Below are positions 37,501-52,400 of a stretch of DNA of 64,000 nt, piece by piece. Source of the stretch: Anisakis pegreffii (taxonomy: Eukaryota; Nematoda; Chromadorea; Rhabditida; Anisakidae); the NCBI GenBank assembly GCA_035041965.1, contig JAPYMA010000710.1, positions 62,001-126,000 on the forward strand, read 5' to 3'. Positions within the stretch are counted from its first letter, which is position 1. Every line of letters begins with the position of its first letter. The notes below the pieces were generated by a model. The model was not told where the DNA came from. It did not search any database and worked only from the letters and a program-made list of their open reading frames with translations. The translations under genes and the position numbers were made by a program.

Positions 37501-40500
37501 CACAATGAATAAGGCGATGCATTTGCATTTAAGTTTGGACGATTGTTTGATGGATGATGATCACGAAGGAAAACATCAAGTTTCCGGTAAGTGCGTGACT
37601 GCTGCGACCTTGACTACCCTCGCCCGTAATCATCGTTAATTTCAGTTGAGGTTTTCCAGCAGTAACACTAATCTGTGACATTTATGTGTGTTTGCATGTG
37701 TGCATTTGTGCCTTATACGCAAGGTAATCTTACGGCGATTATCTGCTGCATGTTCATCATTTATAAGTCTCTAATTGCATTTCAGCACTACGTATACCAC
37801 TTATCTCATCATTGTAACCACCCATCCAAATCTCTACCTATTGGTTTTTGCATAGAGTTACTTGTTTTGGTTTCAAGAAGATTCAAAGAGGAAATCGGAA
37901 TGGGCTATGCGATTGAAAAGTTGGTTCAAGGGTGAAAAGTTTTTGCTAGCAATTGGATAATCCTCACTATCGAGTTTAGTCAGCTAATTCATTTTTCTGC
38001 AGACGCTAGGTGCTCCGCCAGTATTCATTCTAAATACTAGCCAAGTGGTGATAAACTGGTGGAACAGACTCAAATAGTGGTTAAAATTGCAAGCGTCGTA
38101 CAAATGAAAGAAGTGTGGTGAGCGTTGTTAATAATGCGGAGTGCGATCGCGATGTACTGAATTCAATTTATGAACCGTTGTTGAAATATGTTTGAGTGCA
38201 GAATTGAATGAAAAACAACTTTTCAAGCGGCTGAAACGATTTCCGCACCTTCTATTCGTGGCTTTGAAATGTACTTTCATTGTTGCTATTGCTCTTTCTC
38301 ATGAAATTCACGACATAATCGTTTACTACGACATAATCTACTCGCCTTCTTAGCAGCAAAGGGAATCAACAACCAACCAATTATGAAAGCTTTTGTATTT
38401 TAATTGAAAAAAAACACAATTACCATTCACATCGCAGTATATTTTTATAGTTTACAATATGACTCAGCCATTTTACAATCATTTTTAATTGAACACTTTA
38501 CTGCATTCAACACCGAATTTCACCCAAATGTTGGCAACATCGAAAACGAAAGCACTCTAAGTGTTTGTAAGCTTCATAAAAAAACCTCATTAATGTAACA
38601 CTTCATCTGAACAAATGAATAAACCTAACACTCTGTATGGATGTGAAAGTGAACACGAACCATGTTTGGATCGAAACGCTCCCAAAATCCACGACGAATG
38701 GTGAATCAGCGATAGATGCTGATGTCATTTGAGTGATTGGTACGAAAGCGATGACAGTTTGGAAATAACCGATAGCGAAGTTCGTGAAAGTTACGAGAAT
38801 GTATTAACCTTAATTATTTTCATGCAGTATGGTAAAGCCCCTCTATAAAATCTTTACTATTCCATCACTCATAGGACTTGATAGAAGTTTAGAAGGAGAT
38901 GGGATCAGATAGGCTTAAGCGGTCTCTTTGGGGGTGACAAACAGTCTGAAACATGGAGGCGCTTTGAAGCATGATGCGGTGTCTTCATTTGATGTGCAAT
39001 ATTGCTCGCTTCATTCACCAAACATTTTCGCACGTAAATCAGCAATCGTTACGCACACCCAGTTGAGTTTGCTTATCATGCGTTCAAAAAATACACCATG
39101 CCTCCATTACTTACAGGTGCTCATCTTCAATTTTCTAATGGCAGCACTTCTTATCTCACAACTTTACAAGAACCAACATGATGTTCAATTCGAACTGGAT
39201 TTTTGGTGAACCGGCATTTTTTGGTATTATCGAGAAATCCGTCGCGATACGTGGTTAGGATAGTGAAAAATGTTGATTGATTAGGTGAAGTGTTTTGTAA
39301 CATAATAGAGGATTATGAAGACATTAAACATTGGAACGGTATTGTTGCACAATCGAAATCAAATGCAGATGGATGGATAATGTGCGTGACAAGTTATTCT
39401 GCTTAGTTGCACTCTGTTGCGCGATAATCCGTATTTACGTTGACAACCTGCTGTATGTTCGTGGTGATATATAGGCATTCACTCGGTTCACTCGCAATTT
39501 TTGAACTGATATCGTTTTCGAGGCACAATGCACCTACTCTCATTGGTATGTTCATAGAGGAAATGCATTTTGAGATACCCGTTGATTGAAGACGAAAACG
39601 TTACTTCTTAAGAGGTATTTCCTTTGAATCACATGGGTATGAAAACAGAGTGTGTGTGTCTGTTTGATAACTTTATTTAATGAGATTGAATTTCAGAAAA
39701 TAAGTTCACGAAGTTGATGCATTTGAAAGTGCAGTGATATTAAAACCTACAATGATTGTTCTTTAATTCGGTTACAGCTAAATTTGACCGATAATAATTA
39801 ATCGATGGTACGCGTTAACGAGAGAAAGACTTTGCTAACAAATTTTGCTATGATGGTGCTCTTCACATGATCTGATTCATTTGACAGCTAGAAGAGAGTT
39901 TACATCGGTGACTCATTGAATGTTCCATTCCTTTCTGCATCGCACTTATCACATTCATCCAGCACATCGCACTTGCATTAATCATGCAATAAATTATGAA
40001 TGTTTGCCATTTCTCGGCAACAAAATGTTTCATTCACATTTCATCCTGAAACATTCCATTATTTCTTCTTTCATTGCACATTTTATCAAACTCGTTCTTA
40101 CTGTCAATTTGTAACAGCACCAGAACGCTCATAGCCGGGATGCTGACATATTCAAATGTTCGAACGCACTCCAACAACAAATCGATCCCCACACTCACTG
40201 AACGAGTTCGGCTAAAAACCAACAGACAAACAGCCGACTTTCATCTTACCCACTAAAAAGACATTTATGTACAAGGATGAGATGTGAAACAAAAAAAAAA
40301 AGAAAATGTTAGATGCCCAGCAAAAAGTGATGCTATAATCATGAGGCTGAGAATGAGTCACGATTGTTACGTTTGAGACGAGCCGAATTGGCGATTCGAT
40401 TCGATTGCACAGCATTTGAAATTCATTAACCGTGTTTCGGTAAATGCATATGGTGGTAATAAGTAGTGAAGAATCGGTAAAATTTTTTGGCATACTTCAC

Positions 40501-43500
40501 AGAGTTGAGTTTTCATTCGCTAACTCTTTTTCCCTTTCTGTCCAAATGTAGTGAGTTTTCACTTCAGTTTTGCTCATTTCACCGTAATTACTGCCGAGAA
40601 AATTCAACAGAAGTAGGTTGTATGATGTGCATTGATGATGTGTGTTCATGGAATACACACCTGATAGGTGGAGTGCATCAACAGACATGCTTAGATAAAC
40701 ATACACAAATCAACAGCTGAGATTTATGAACATAATTACTGGAGGTGGATGGCATAGGTGAGCAATGAATGACCCTGTTGAACTGTACACATGCATTGTT
40801 TCTTAGCATTTCGTGACAATGCCCTATTCTTTCAGTTACTGTATTCAATAAACCCTCACAAACTCATCACAATTACAGTGATGAAGACACAAACATTCTA
40901 TCAGAAGTAGACACACAAAACGAGACTTTGAGCCTCGTCCATTAGCAGCACTTTTGCAATGTTTATTCTAGACCATTTCCGATAATAGCATTACCATCAT
41001 CGCAGTTTTAAGTACGATCAGTAGAAAACACAGTTTAGATCAGTATTTCTTTTCGTAATTAATTGATTCTAACATATCAATGATTTGACGGGGAATTCTG
41101 TGATACTCAAAGGTTATTGACGTAGAAAATGGGCCATTCGGGTAAGTTCAGTCTCGAAATCAAAATGTGTTATGAAATTTTTGGTTAACTGAAAATTACG
41201 ACCTTTGGTTTAAGCTTGTTTCGTACATTCAGACACTACAAACATCTGTAAGCTCCTAAGTTCTCAGTTTTCGCTCTCGGAATAAAGTGAAGCATTTTCA
41301 AGTGTATCTCTGAAGCGCTGCCATTGCAACTGCATTGGGATGTAATACATTGCTTCTGTTGTACAAATGCAGTCGTGGATATGCACTTCGAATAATAGGT
41401 CATAAAACATTGCAGAAATAAATGCAAAGGTTCGAACACGGATAAAATAATGCACAGTTTGAAATGAATGCACACATAATCTATTCCACATTTGTATCAC
41501 GTCACTCAACGTTTATTCGGCTTATTGTGACGACCTTTCTCCCCGCAAACACCAGCCACTTCACAGTCACTACCGCAGTGTTGTTGATTCAATGTCGATT
41601 TTAAGTCAAACAATTTTTTCGAACTCATTCACCATCTCGCATATTAGGACAAAGTTTTTAACTTGTTCAATAATAATTTCTTTGTGCGTTACGATACAAA
41701 CTTAAGCAGTCATATTGTATTGCAGTCAAAATTAATGCAAGAAGTTTCAGTCATCGTTGCAGTACACAGTTGAGACTAATTTTCAATTTCAAATCGCCAC
41801 GTACTCAACGGAATGGTCGATAAATACTCTGCTGCTATCAGCGAAACTGTTCGCTTTAACGAAGTGAAAATTTATTGTTCGAGGCGTTCTCAAATTTTCC
41901 GATTCTGTCAATGACCTATGGATCTTTCGTTCAAGAGAAGTTCATAAGTAGCATCCTGTGAAGGTAATAGTCACCGATCAATGCACAAAATATCTTCGAC
42001 AATATGTAGCGAGCAATGGTCGAAAATGCGATTCGAGTTGAAATGCAATCAAAGTGATTAAACAAGAGGTAGTTGGTGGCAGGGCTGGGGGAGAGATTTT
42101 CATTGCTCATAACGGTGAAACTATTCGCAGGGAATAGCGGAGAGAAAATGTGCTTGATATTCAGTCGAATTCGTGGATGAAATTATTTTGAACCATTGTT
42201 GAGGATTTTAGGAACTCAAATGTTTTCTTTTGATTCCGTTAAGCGCAATAATCACGGTCGATCGTAGTCACCTGTGATCTGCAATCAGACGATTCGTTCT
42301 TTTTGTTTTAGAATGAAGGAAAGCACTCAATACAATCTCAATTGCAAAGGAATCATTTTCAATTTGTAAGAAAATCTGGTAAGAACATTTCTTAATTTCA
42401 ATTGCCGCATATATCTCTGAACATGTTCTAAACATTCATGAAAGTATGACGTAAAGATTACTTTTAGATCAAAAACTCTCTAAATGTAAGCTGACAAAGA
42501 CAGCTTTAATCATTTGCTAACAGATTGAATGTTGCTATACAACGCTTGCACGTAAACGCAATTGATTGTAATTCAGTCATAATTATGCTTTTTGTTCTTT
42601 CAACCATAAAACAATACATATTTTACACTCAACATAACGCGACACCACTTAATATCTACTTATATTTCGTAATTTCCTTCCAGTGAATGAACGAATTGCA
42701 CAGATTCAATCAATCAATCCATTTCATTCTTGTCTTCAAATTTCATTCACATCCTCGAACAGCCCTCAGTTTGCAATGCATTGTTGCTGATGATAAGCAC
42801 TCGCCGATGAGTGCTGTGCATTCATTCACTTCGAACAGCCACTGTATTCACATAATCAAACCTTATCTTTTTAGGAGGACACTATGGATATGGTGTGAGA
42901 GGGCGTTAACGGTAAAAAATAATCGGTAAAGGATCAACACGAGAAATAATCACATCATGAGACTGAAGCACTTTTGATTTATCGCCCCTTCCTCCCCTCC
43001 GAACTTACAACTCTTCATGAAACGGTTTTTTTGAAAAGCACCATTCCCGATTCTATGAACATCGTAACATTTGTAATGTCTGTCAGCTGCTGCATTACTT
43101 GAGAAATGTGTTTGTGTTTACAGAGCAGTCATAATACCAATACGGATATGTACCCTTCACACTTCTTACAATCAACTGTATTCATCGGTTCACACTCACT
43201 CACACAATACAGATGTTATCGAAAGGATGACAACAATGAACTGTATGCATATTGATGCGATGTTTTCTAGTCAGATTAACTTTCAAGCTTTTCCCTTCAA
43301 AAGTTGTTCGTTTCGAAATGTATCTCACAAATTAAATATCTTCTTGCAATTCCGACACATTTTTCACAATCGTACCACTGAATTGACGAAAACTGTTAGT
43401 TGCCATGTAATCCACGTCAGAGATGTGCTAATAACATAAAATGATTGAATTATTATTGCTCAGCATCTCTTCAAACGTGGCCTCCGCATATCTCCTATGT

Positions 43501-46290
43501 ATACATGCATCAATTCCAGTTATTCACTAAGATTATTCCCCTCTGTTGTTCATCCGCCGAAATACTCGAGCATTCATTCTGATAAACTCATCATGAAGAT
43601 TTTTTCGAATCTGCCGGCTCCGCTCACACGGTTTCGTGCGACGAAACACCAATCATTAATTTAGGAGTTTATCACAATCGAGCATGAAACCAACAATCCA
43701 TAAAATGAATTTTACATTCTCAAAGAAAGATATTTAATTGGGAACGGAATGCTTTCGGTATCATTCCTCCACAAAAATGGTTTTAAAGAATTACAGGTAT
43801 TGCATGGGCATAAATCGAATTGAAGGTGTTGCGTGTCGGATGCATATGCAACACTTTAAATATTCAGTGGTTATGATTCGGAGAGAATATAAGATAATTT
43901 GATGTTTCATAATAATAAAACCGAAAGTGATAATTCTTTTAAGTCCCTCGACAACATTCGATTCGACTCGACACGATTTGTTTTACCGCACCGTAACACA
44001 TGGGATAGTGGCAACGAGAGAATATCAGATGAGAAGAGTGCAAACAGAGACACATGCTAATCAATAGAGAAGGGTATTTGCACGAAACAGCTCTTTGAGG
44101 GAATTTATTTCATTGAACGAACGCAATTACCAAGGTAAGTTATCAAGTGTTGCTCACTGAGGAGAGAGAGAAACGGCACAGAGAACGAGACGGAGATAAA
44201 TAGCGATGGAAAACTGGTTAAGTGTGAGTATTTATTATTGAAATGCAATAAATACATCCTAATAGCTCTTATAGAACTTGTTTTAATAATGATTATTTGT
44301 TGAAACTTATATAAAATTCTTTTTTTTGATTTATTGTTCTTACATCGTATCATCATCGTTATGATTATCATTATTATTATTTTTCAATGAAATTGTATCC
44401 TTTATTTTTCATAATTAAAATCATTTGATGGTTACAAAAAAAAACCATTCTAAGCACAGTCACTCTACCAAACGCACAGATTCCAATGAACAGTGACATT
44501 CTTCAAAAAAAAAACACACACGACACAAATCAAGTATGAAATAATAGTTCTGCGAACTGATCATTCGAAATGCTCAACAATCCAAAATATAATGCAAAGT
44601 GTACTGCAAATGATTTGTGCTGCAAGACAGAATTATCGAAGTCAATAATGAATTACGCATTTACAATAGATGATTAACCCGTCAAGACGTCGAATGAAGA
44701 ATCACCGAAACGCAGATCACTAGCCATTCGTGCACTGCAAAGAATTTACGGCTCAAAGATCGTCGAACCTATCGATGATGTGAATTCGCCACTATGAAAT
44801 AAAATTCCGATAGTGATATGATAACTCTGAACATTCTAACTATCATCCTCTAAAAATGAAACTGCTAGCGAAAAGTGCCAAACGAAACATGAATTCTGGA
44901 AATAATCTCTTCATTCAGTTGACTGGATGAAATGAAGAGTTGCTCTATCGCGCCGATCGATGTGAAGAACTCGAATTGAGCAGCTGCTGCAGTGGATGAG
45001 CCACTTCAGAAATTTTCTTTGGAGAAGGTTTTTTTAAGTTCTGAATTGGTTTCATGCAGACCGAGCACTACATTTCGACGACTCATTCCCACAATAGATT
45101 GATACGTTTGAATGGAATCATTCATGTGACCGTTCGTTTATCCGTTGTGAATTCGTTTCAATTCCATACAATGATACAAATGAATATCTATTTTTTGAAC
45201 GACACAACCGAAATATATCCATCATAACGAGCGATTTCTGAACGCTTCTTCAGTGCTTGAAGCATGCTTAAACAATATTCCGCGATTATGAACACAGTTA
45301 AAAATTAAGGATCTGAGAAATCCATCCTCGGAACAGTGGGCGTGGAAAAATTATAGTAGTAATGGAATAAATTCAGCGTAATTTTAGTTTTAATGCCAGC
45401 AGCATGACTGGGCAGATATGATGACCTAGCGGTAACGCAAATGCTTTAGGGATCACATGGTTGAATAAAGCAAAGGAATGAAAACGAGCAGATTAGGTGC
45501 TATTATTTTCAGTAAAATATTTAACTTATTTAGCTGAATTAAGGCAAGCAAATAACAATCAACTATTGTAAATCCATACATTTATGCAACTTCTGAAGAC
45601 TTTAGCCGCATTGATTATTTGTTTTAGTGATTTTCGTCGCGGAATCCCTCACTCTTTTCACGTGTGCATTCAGTAAGGTGATGACGAATAGATAAAGTAA
45701 TCGCGATGCGTAGGTTCGATCGCTTACGATCTTTCCCAATGGATTTCTTGAGATTATAACGATGTTCAATTGCTCAACAAATTTTGTTCTCCCATCTGAC
45801 ACTATCACGAGCAAAGTGAATCGGATAATGCGGGCTTGAGCAACTGAGAATATGATCCAGTAAACTCGGTTTTATACAGTTGTAGATTTTAATCAAACAA
45901 TGGATGCTTAACAGAAAATGTAGTCCGTCGAACAGCAAAACATTTCTGTGTTTACAATGTGTTAATTCCGTGAGTGATTTTGCACGATGCATTTCGAAAT
46001 GTAACAAATGGGATGATAGATAGTCTGACGGCTGACGACTCGTCATAAAAAAGAAAGAAGTCATTTCATATAATTCAACCATGCAACAACGTCGTCTTTT
46101 CATTTATCAATTATCATTCTTCTGGCCGTACACAGTTCAAATGAAACTTTCTCAAAAACCAATTAGTGCAGTGCACATTTTCTATCCAGATACCTGTAAC
46201 GAATACTCAAAGGGAGTGTTACATGATTTCATTAAAACAAATATTCAACGAGATTCCAAGATTGGCTTAGAAGTAAGACTGAAATTGAAG
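31501..46290. other. Gene-poor interval, part 1
   Basis: No recognisable gene, RNA or complete mobile element in this stretch. Open frames reach about 103 codons (33319-33630, minus) but show no domain. Perfect ATGCAAAT/ATTTGCAT octamers occur at 34190, 35123 and 37521. Exons of an unfamiliar gene with long introns could be missed by eye. Confidence 0.35.
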
Positions 46291-46324
46291 ATGTGAATAG
46301 ATATCAAACGATATCTATTCACAT
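46291..46324. repeat. Perfect hairpin, 15-bp arms
   Basis: Arms at 46291-46305 and 46310-46324 (ATGTGAATAGATATC and its complement) enclose AAAC. Partial direct repeats of AGATATCAAACGATA follow to about 46372, suggesting slippage or fold-back copying. Confidence 0.9.
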
Positions 46325-46443
46325 AGATATCAAACGATACAATAGATACAATAGACGATAGATATCAAATGAACAATTCGCTTTTTTGACGGTTAAGAAT
46401 GATAGACAATCGAAAGCGTCACAACCGTCCATAGAATGCACAT

Positions 46444-46728
46444 TCAAAATGGAATGCATGTTCCGAAATTCATTATTATCTTCTGTTTCAAAAGCTCTGT
46501 TGGATCGTTTACTTGCGTTGTGGAGTCGCCAGGAATTCTCAGTTTAACAATCTGTTTGTCACATTTCTTGTATCGCTCATGGAATGCAGTTTCGTTTAAA
46601 ATTGTTTTCCGGTCACATATGTTACATTTTGCCTGCACGAAATCCACAGTTACAATCGCAACAGAATTGCTTTCATGACTCATAGTAGTCAATGAGATAA
46701 CTTCACAATCAGCTAAGTGTTCAGTCAA
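46444..46728 (-). other. Open frame with zinc-knuckle-like spacing
   Basis: A minus-strand frame of 94 codons includes CNICDRKTILNETAFHERYK followed by KC, that is C-x2-C-x11-H-x5-C. This resembles but does not exactly match C2HC fingers (usually H-x3-C). An acceptor-like CGTGCAG lies just upstream of the cysteines. No partner exon or downstream donor was found, and the length is within chance. Confidence 0.18.
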
Positions 46729-49420
46729 CTAACGAGTGACAACCTTCGATTGATAAATATTGCGTTATTCGCGTGTAAGTCACAACACTTGCTCTGATGT
46801 TTACAATACTTTCAGATATCATAAGTAAATGCCGACAATTGATTGAATTAAAATTGATAAGAGATAATAGCTGAGCAGAAGAGGAAATGATTGAAGAAAT
46901 GACTGGAGTGAGTGGATATTCAGATGAGTGATTTGGATGTCTAGCGGGATACTGATGTGGAATGACATTAATAGTTTTGAGTTGCGACATAATACGGATG
47001 AATATACTCGTATGTCTACTATCTATATTTATAGCGTTTATTGTAAGCATCCATCGAAGAGCATTTCGGGTTTCCGTCTCGCCTTTCATCTAGCGCAACT
47101 CGGCTTTATGCCCATTGTGTGCCTCTATTCATGCGTCCAATCGGTCCGTATCCATCTCAATTCAGTCGTCGTTCAGTTGTCAATGTCGCCATTTTGTGTT
47201 TGTGTTTGTATGTGCTGTTGTTCGCGCATTGCTCACCATTCAAACCAACAACCAACTTTATAAACTACCGTTACTGCTTTTACTATTTCAGTACAAATCC
47301 TACCACATCACTACAGATTTCGTCTATAATTTCTAAAATCTTCATCCCATTGCTTTCATTATTAACCATTTCATTCATTTTTCTCACTAGTATTCTAACG
47401 TAACATCCATATCTTCCACCTCACTTCCGCTTGTTCCTCTGAACCGCACCCGTCAATCCCATGCCGGATGGTGCATCGATAGTTTGATCGTTTGGTGAAT
47501 GCTTAGTCAAAGTCACTGTATCGATTCATTTGATAAATAACGAAGAGTGCTCTTGCGAATAGTGCTATCAATTGTTTGGCTGAACACTTATTGTTAGGTG
47601 GTACGTATGTCTTCTTGAATGTCATATTTTGTCTTGTTCAGCTAATTTATTGCTAACGGAGACTCGTTGGCAAGAACTTGGACTGTGGGAGAATGACGAT
47701 ATAAACGTCATTGGTGATGTTCAAAAATTATGCAAGTGCACACAACCATCAGCACTTTCTCACCTTACAACCAACAACCACTCAATTTGCAAACGCATTT
47801 TGAGCAAAGATTTTTGAGCATCTTCCATCGTTCGAAGAACACAACAGTACGCCAGAGAATCGTCCTAATGCTAATACTTTAAAAACAATTCAAAAGCTCT
47901 CGGATTTGGCTGAAAGAAAGGCGAAAAAAGTTTCGCGATAAAAATAGCAAAACATTGGCTGCAAACAGCACAGTGCTGGTGATGGATGAGGTACGAGGTA
48001 TTAGGACAGAAAATTGTGCGATTGATTTATCTGCACAAATTAGCGGTGCGTCATTATGAAGCGATCATTGATGCGCGTTTTGGTTTGGATAGCAGCTATC
48101 ATTGGATTGTTTGAACACATGTTTTCACTGGCATATGCTGTAGTCATGTGTCGCTTCATCGGCACGATTTTGCAGCATTTGCATGCATTTGCACGATCAT
48201 GAGTATGAACTGGTTTGTAGAAGTTGTTGTTTGTTATTTGTTTATTGATGCACGCTGGCTCATTTGTCATAGAAATGCGCATACGTACATGTGCTGAATG
48301 CAAACCATATGAATATTAGTTCATAAATTGAGTAGTCTAATCATAGCTTCATCTTCTCAAATTCGTACGCTTTTGATAGCACCTCACTGATGACGCTTTG
48401 TATTGCGCATAAAGGCGAATAGCTGAAATTTTATATCAATTACGCAGGGTAGTGATACCATTTCCTGCTAGCATTTTCAGCTAGAAGCAGTTAGGCTCTC
48501 GCTTCACTCCATATATCCAAAAACTCGGAAAATTCTGTCATTTTTTTCCAAAAATCAGTGCGCATTCTGATCATTATCGCGCAAAAACCTTAACGACTTT
48601 AATTATCGTGTGCTAAGTGCTTTAATTTGTTGAATTACCCGTTGTACGTTATACTGAAAATTATGGTTGACTGTTGTAAGATTAGTCATAATTTTGATCA
48701 ATTTCAATAATGCAATGGATTGAAGCGTTGCATTACGCGTTGAACCAACGTCATTTACTCAACAATAACGAACAACAAAAAATATGGTAAGGTAGAAGAT
48801 AGATATAATAAATGCTCTTCTATTTGAATGAGCGCAATTTTTGATGATTGAAGAATTGCACATAAAAGGTTACTATTGTTGTGTTAATGTATGTGTTTTT
48901 GAGTGTGCATGTGCTGCATCAATTGAAATAATGAATAGGTTGGTGATTATGGTTAGATGTGATTCGATTTGACTTAACTTGATTCGATACATTTTATTGT
49001 ATTGTTGTGCATTACATTTATTTATTTATTATTATATTGTATGCCTCTTCTCTGTATTATTATCGTTTTGTAAATGAAAATGAATGAGGCAATTGAATCA
49101 ATCCAACCGACGAACCCATCATCTCATGCATCCATTCATCCACGCAAGTATTTTCACCTTGTCGGTTGCTGCTTGCTTCTGCCCGATCATTCACTCTTAT
49201 CGCTTATTATAATTACAATATTTCATTCGAACTCACTGCTTTTGTTTGGTCTACACAAATTCATAAGGTGGTCGTCAAAGGTGATGTGTGTTTGTTTTGA
49301 GGTTAATCTTGTTCGTACAAACACTCTTCTATTCACACTTCACTATAAGCTTAGTTCAACTAGGTCTGAGTATACAAACATTAGATGTCACTAGATTTGA
49401 AGTTTTACGGTGAACTTCTT
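46729..49420. other. Gene-poor interval, part 2
   Basis: Overlapping frames at 46721-47403 on both strands have no recognised domain. An ATTTGCAT octamer lies at 48177-48184 within a repeated GCATTTGCATGCATTTGCA stretch. Nothing else recognised. Confidence 0.35.
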
Positions 49421-49462
49421 CACTACAAACCATTCATGTGGTTACATGAATGGTTTATTGTG
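49421..49462. repeat. Hairpin with 19-bp arms, two mismatches
   Basis: Arms at 49421-49439 and 49444-49462 enclose four bases. The inner 13 bp (AAACCATTCATGT) are perfect and the outer six hold two mismatches. Confidence 0.85.
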
Positions 49463-52400
49463 AAACAGTTCTCGACTGAATCTCCCTCGATTTTGTTTCA
49501 GTAATGCACATTCGAATGTCGTACAGTTCCAGCGCTAATAACTGATCATCGATAGGCCAGTTGTTGCGACGTGAGTGCGATATATTGCGTCATTTGTGAT
49601 TGATCACGATCAGAATTGATCTGAAGTGATTTATTTTGTGATGATTATACAACGTAACTGAGGCGACATTATTGTATTACGCATTCTTTTGTTCACTTGA
49701 TTATGCATTCATTCAAAGGCTGTAACATATTGCGATAATCACTCAGTTTCATCGGATAACTCCTAAATAGATGTAGCAATACATACGCATGAATTGAAGC
49801 CTCGTTCAAACCTAAAAGCTACAAATAAGATTGAGCCGATGATTGTAAGTAAGTCTAAGTCTGCACTTGAGTCTGATTTGAACGAAATTAGCTGAAATAC
49901 ACTCGTTTTCATCGCTACACTCGTTAGTGATTTACAGATTGCCGTTTCATCGATAACTTACTCCCTTGACTCAAGCACATCATGGTACTGTCAATAGAAC
50001 CTTAACAATCCTTCACCTTCCCGTGCCATTACATGGATAGAATCAACTGGTAGTGCAACGGGTCTGTTAAAATTCTGAAAGAGCGACCTAAGCAGTTTTG
50101 CTGAATATTTACATATTAAATGAATACATACTAGATGATCGATTCTGAAGAAGGTTGCTCACAGAGAGAATGATTTAGAAAATACTTGAAATTCTGATTC
50201 AAATCACTGCTTATGTGTGCAAGCTTTGGTTTAATTGATATTTCATCATTAATTTCAATTGTTAAGCTTCAACTCGTATTTATAAGATAGGCAAATTTCG
50301 AAAGAATGAGGTGAAAATGCTTAAAAAATGTTCAGGAGTAGAAAGTGTTTGTGCAAACAGGGATGGAGTGTTGTTTGAAGAACGCATGTGATGAAAGAAT
50401 CAATCAGAGTGCGTGTACTCGTGCTAAGTGATCAGAGTAGCCTTGACCTGCACGGAGCCGATTAGCACTTGTTCGATGAAATGTTGTCCGATTAGCATAT
50501 ATGCAAATTCATGTTCATCACCACCTTACGACAGCTCATTACCGTGTGATTAGAGGTGAAACACGCAAAATGCCTAATTATATGCATGAAATTAGACAAC
50601 GTTGTGGTCATTGATGTGAGGTTATGGTATGCATAATAATCATATAATGGGTAGTGTGATTGTTTGAGAATGTTATTAATGAAGGTCAGTGAAGTTGAGA
50701 ATATCTGAAATAACCTTTTGCAATACCAGCAATGGATTCGAGAATGAACATTTCAACCCAACCACATTTTCTGCTCTTAGCAATGGATATATTCGCAATG
50801 GAATTGGTCGTGTGTCATGAAATCTTTCAGATATTCGTCTTTATGACCGCAACTTTCAACCTGACACTTAAATTCTCACTATCAAAACCACTTTGCGATT
50901 GATTGTCAGCAAAACTATAAAACGATGTTCACTTCAAAAAACATGTCTTAAAACATCACACCTTAAAAATGATTTTGAGCAAAATTTGACACTCTGAGCA
51001 GGTTTTCCATCTCTCCCAAAACTCTAGTCCACTTTTATGTCGTCATACCTCTCTTTCGTATCGGATTCATCCCTGCTATTTGAACAGTTTCATCCTCATA
51101 CTGAACGCTTTCATTTTCAATTCCATGATTTTCTCTTCTTTTCTACTACTCTTACAAAGTCCCTTAATACTGTAACGTAAGACGATCGATAAAATTGATA
51201 AGGAAATGAGGACCAACTGAAAGACGACGACATCAGTAAGTGGTTGTTGCGAATGTGTTGAATATGAAATATAGAGACGATATGCAGTGGTTTTTTGAAT
51301 TTTCTTCAATAAATTAATGCATGAATGTGGTTGCATGTGTGTGTGTGTGTGTCTGTGATAACGCATTTATTTCTTGGTGTGTACCATGTCATCCGGTATA
51401 CTTCATTTATTATTGATTTTAGAGACAGCATCCGACATCGACTCGCTTATTCGAATGGCGGCAGTAGGCATCGGCAGTTGCTAATTGACAACTTTTCATT
51501 ATTGACAGCCGTCTGTGCAAACGATCACACTTCTAGTTGCACTACTGTCATTGCTATCGTTGTCTGATGCTTTAACACTCCTTACTTCTTACGCGCAACA
51601 CTCTAAGCAGTATCTCATTTCCACGCAGTTCTGTGACACTACCGTAATCTGATACGATTCAGTATCGAGAGTTATGAAGTGTGCCCATTGAGTTGTATGT
51701 GCGTAGCAAAGTATACATATAAAGACATCAATGTAGATGACTGTTTATCGGTGCGCTCGCATCCATCTAGACAATTTGCATGCCTCAGAATGCTTTCGAG
51801 TAAGTTCACACTTAATGCATAACTGAAGCAATCAATATAATTAGGAATGATCACTACTCATCGAATAATGAATCAGTATTTATTCATTGATCTGTTAAAG
51901 TCGCAGATTGCTTACGAGTGTGGCATCGTTCCACAGCTTCCAATGCGCGATAGTCCTAAAATTGTGTTTCGTGGTTAAGTTCATCAGTAAAGTTGATCAT
52001 TTTCAGCAGAATTATTGTAGCTCGGTAGTTCGCAGTTGGCTTATACTAATAAGTGATTTCAATTAAGAGATATGAAAATGCATGATGTTTTCCTAGCGGT
52101 GAGGTGATTATCGGATCATGAAGGGATTGAGCTCTAAGTGACAAAGAAGTAGCCACAGTCTTTCAGATAGACTTCTGATGTTGAAGATCTCAGAGATTAT
52201 TCCATCCTTAATGAAAGCGCCAATTCAGTTCAATAAATTTGATTCATCATTTAAAGAACAACAAAAAACGACAATGATTGAGAATGCTACTTACAGTATG
52301 TAGTATTTATGTGATTAGAAGTTAGCCGAGCTGGTCAATGAGAAGAAAATGACGAAATACACATGTAATTCAATGTGTGATTTGCTTAATATGTAATTTG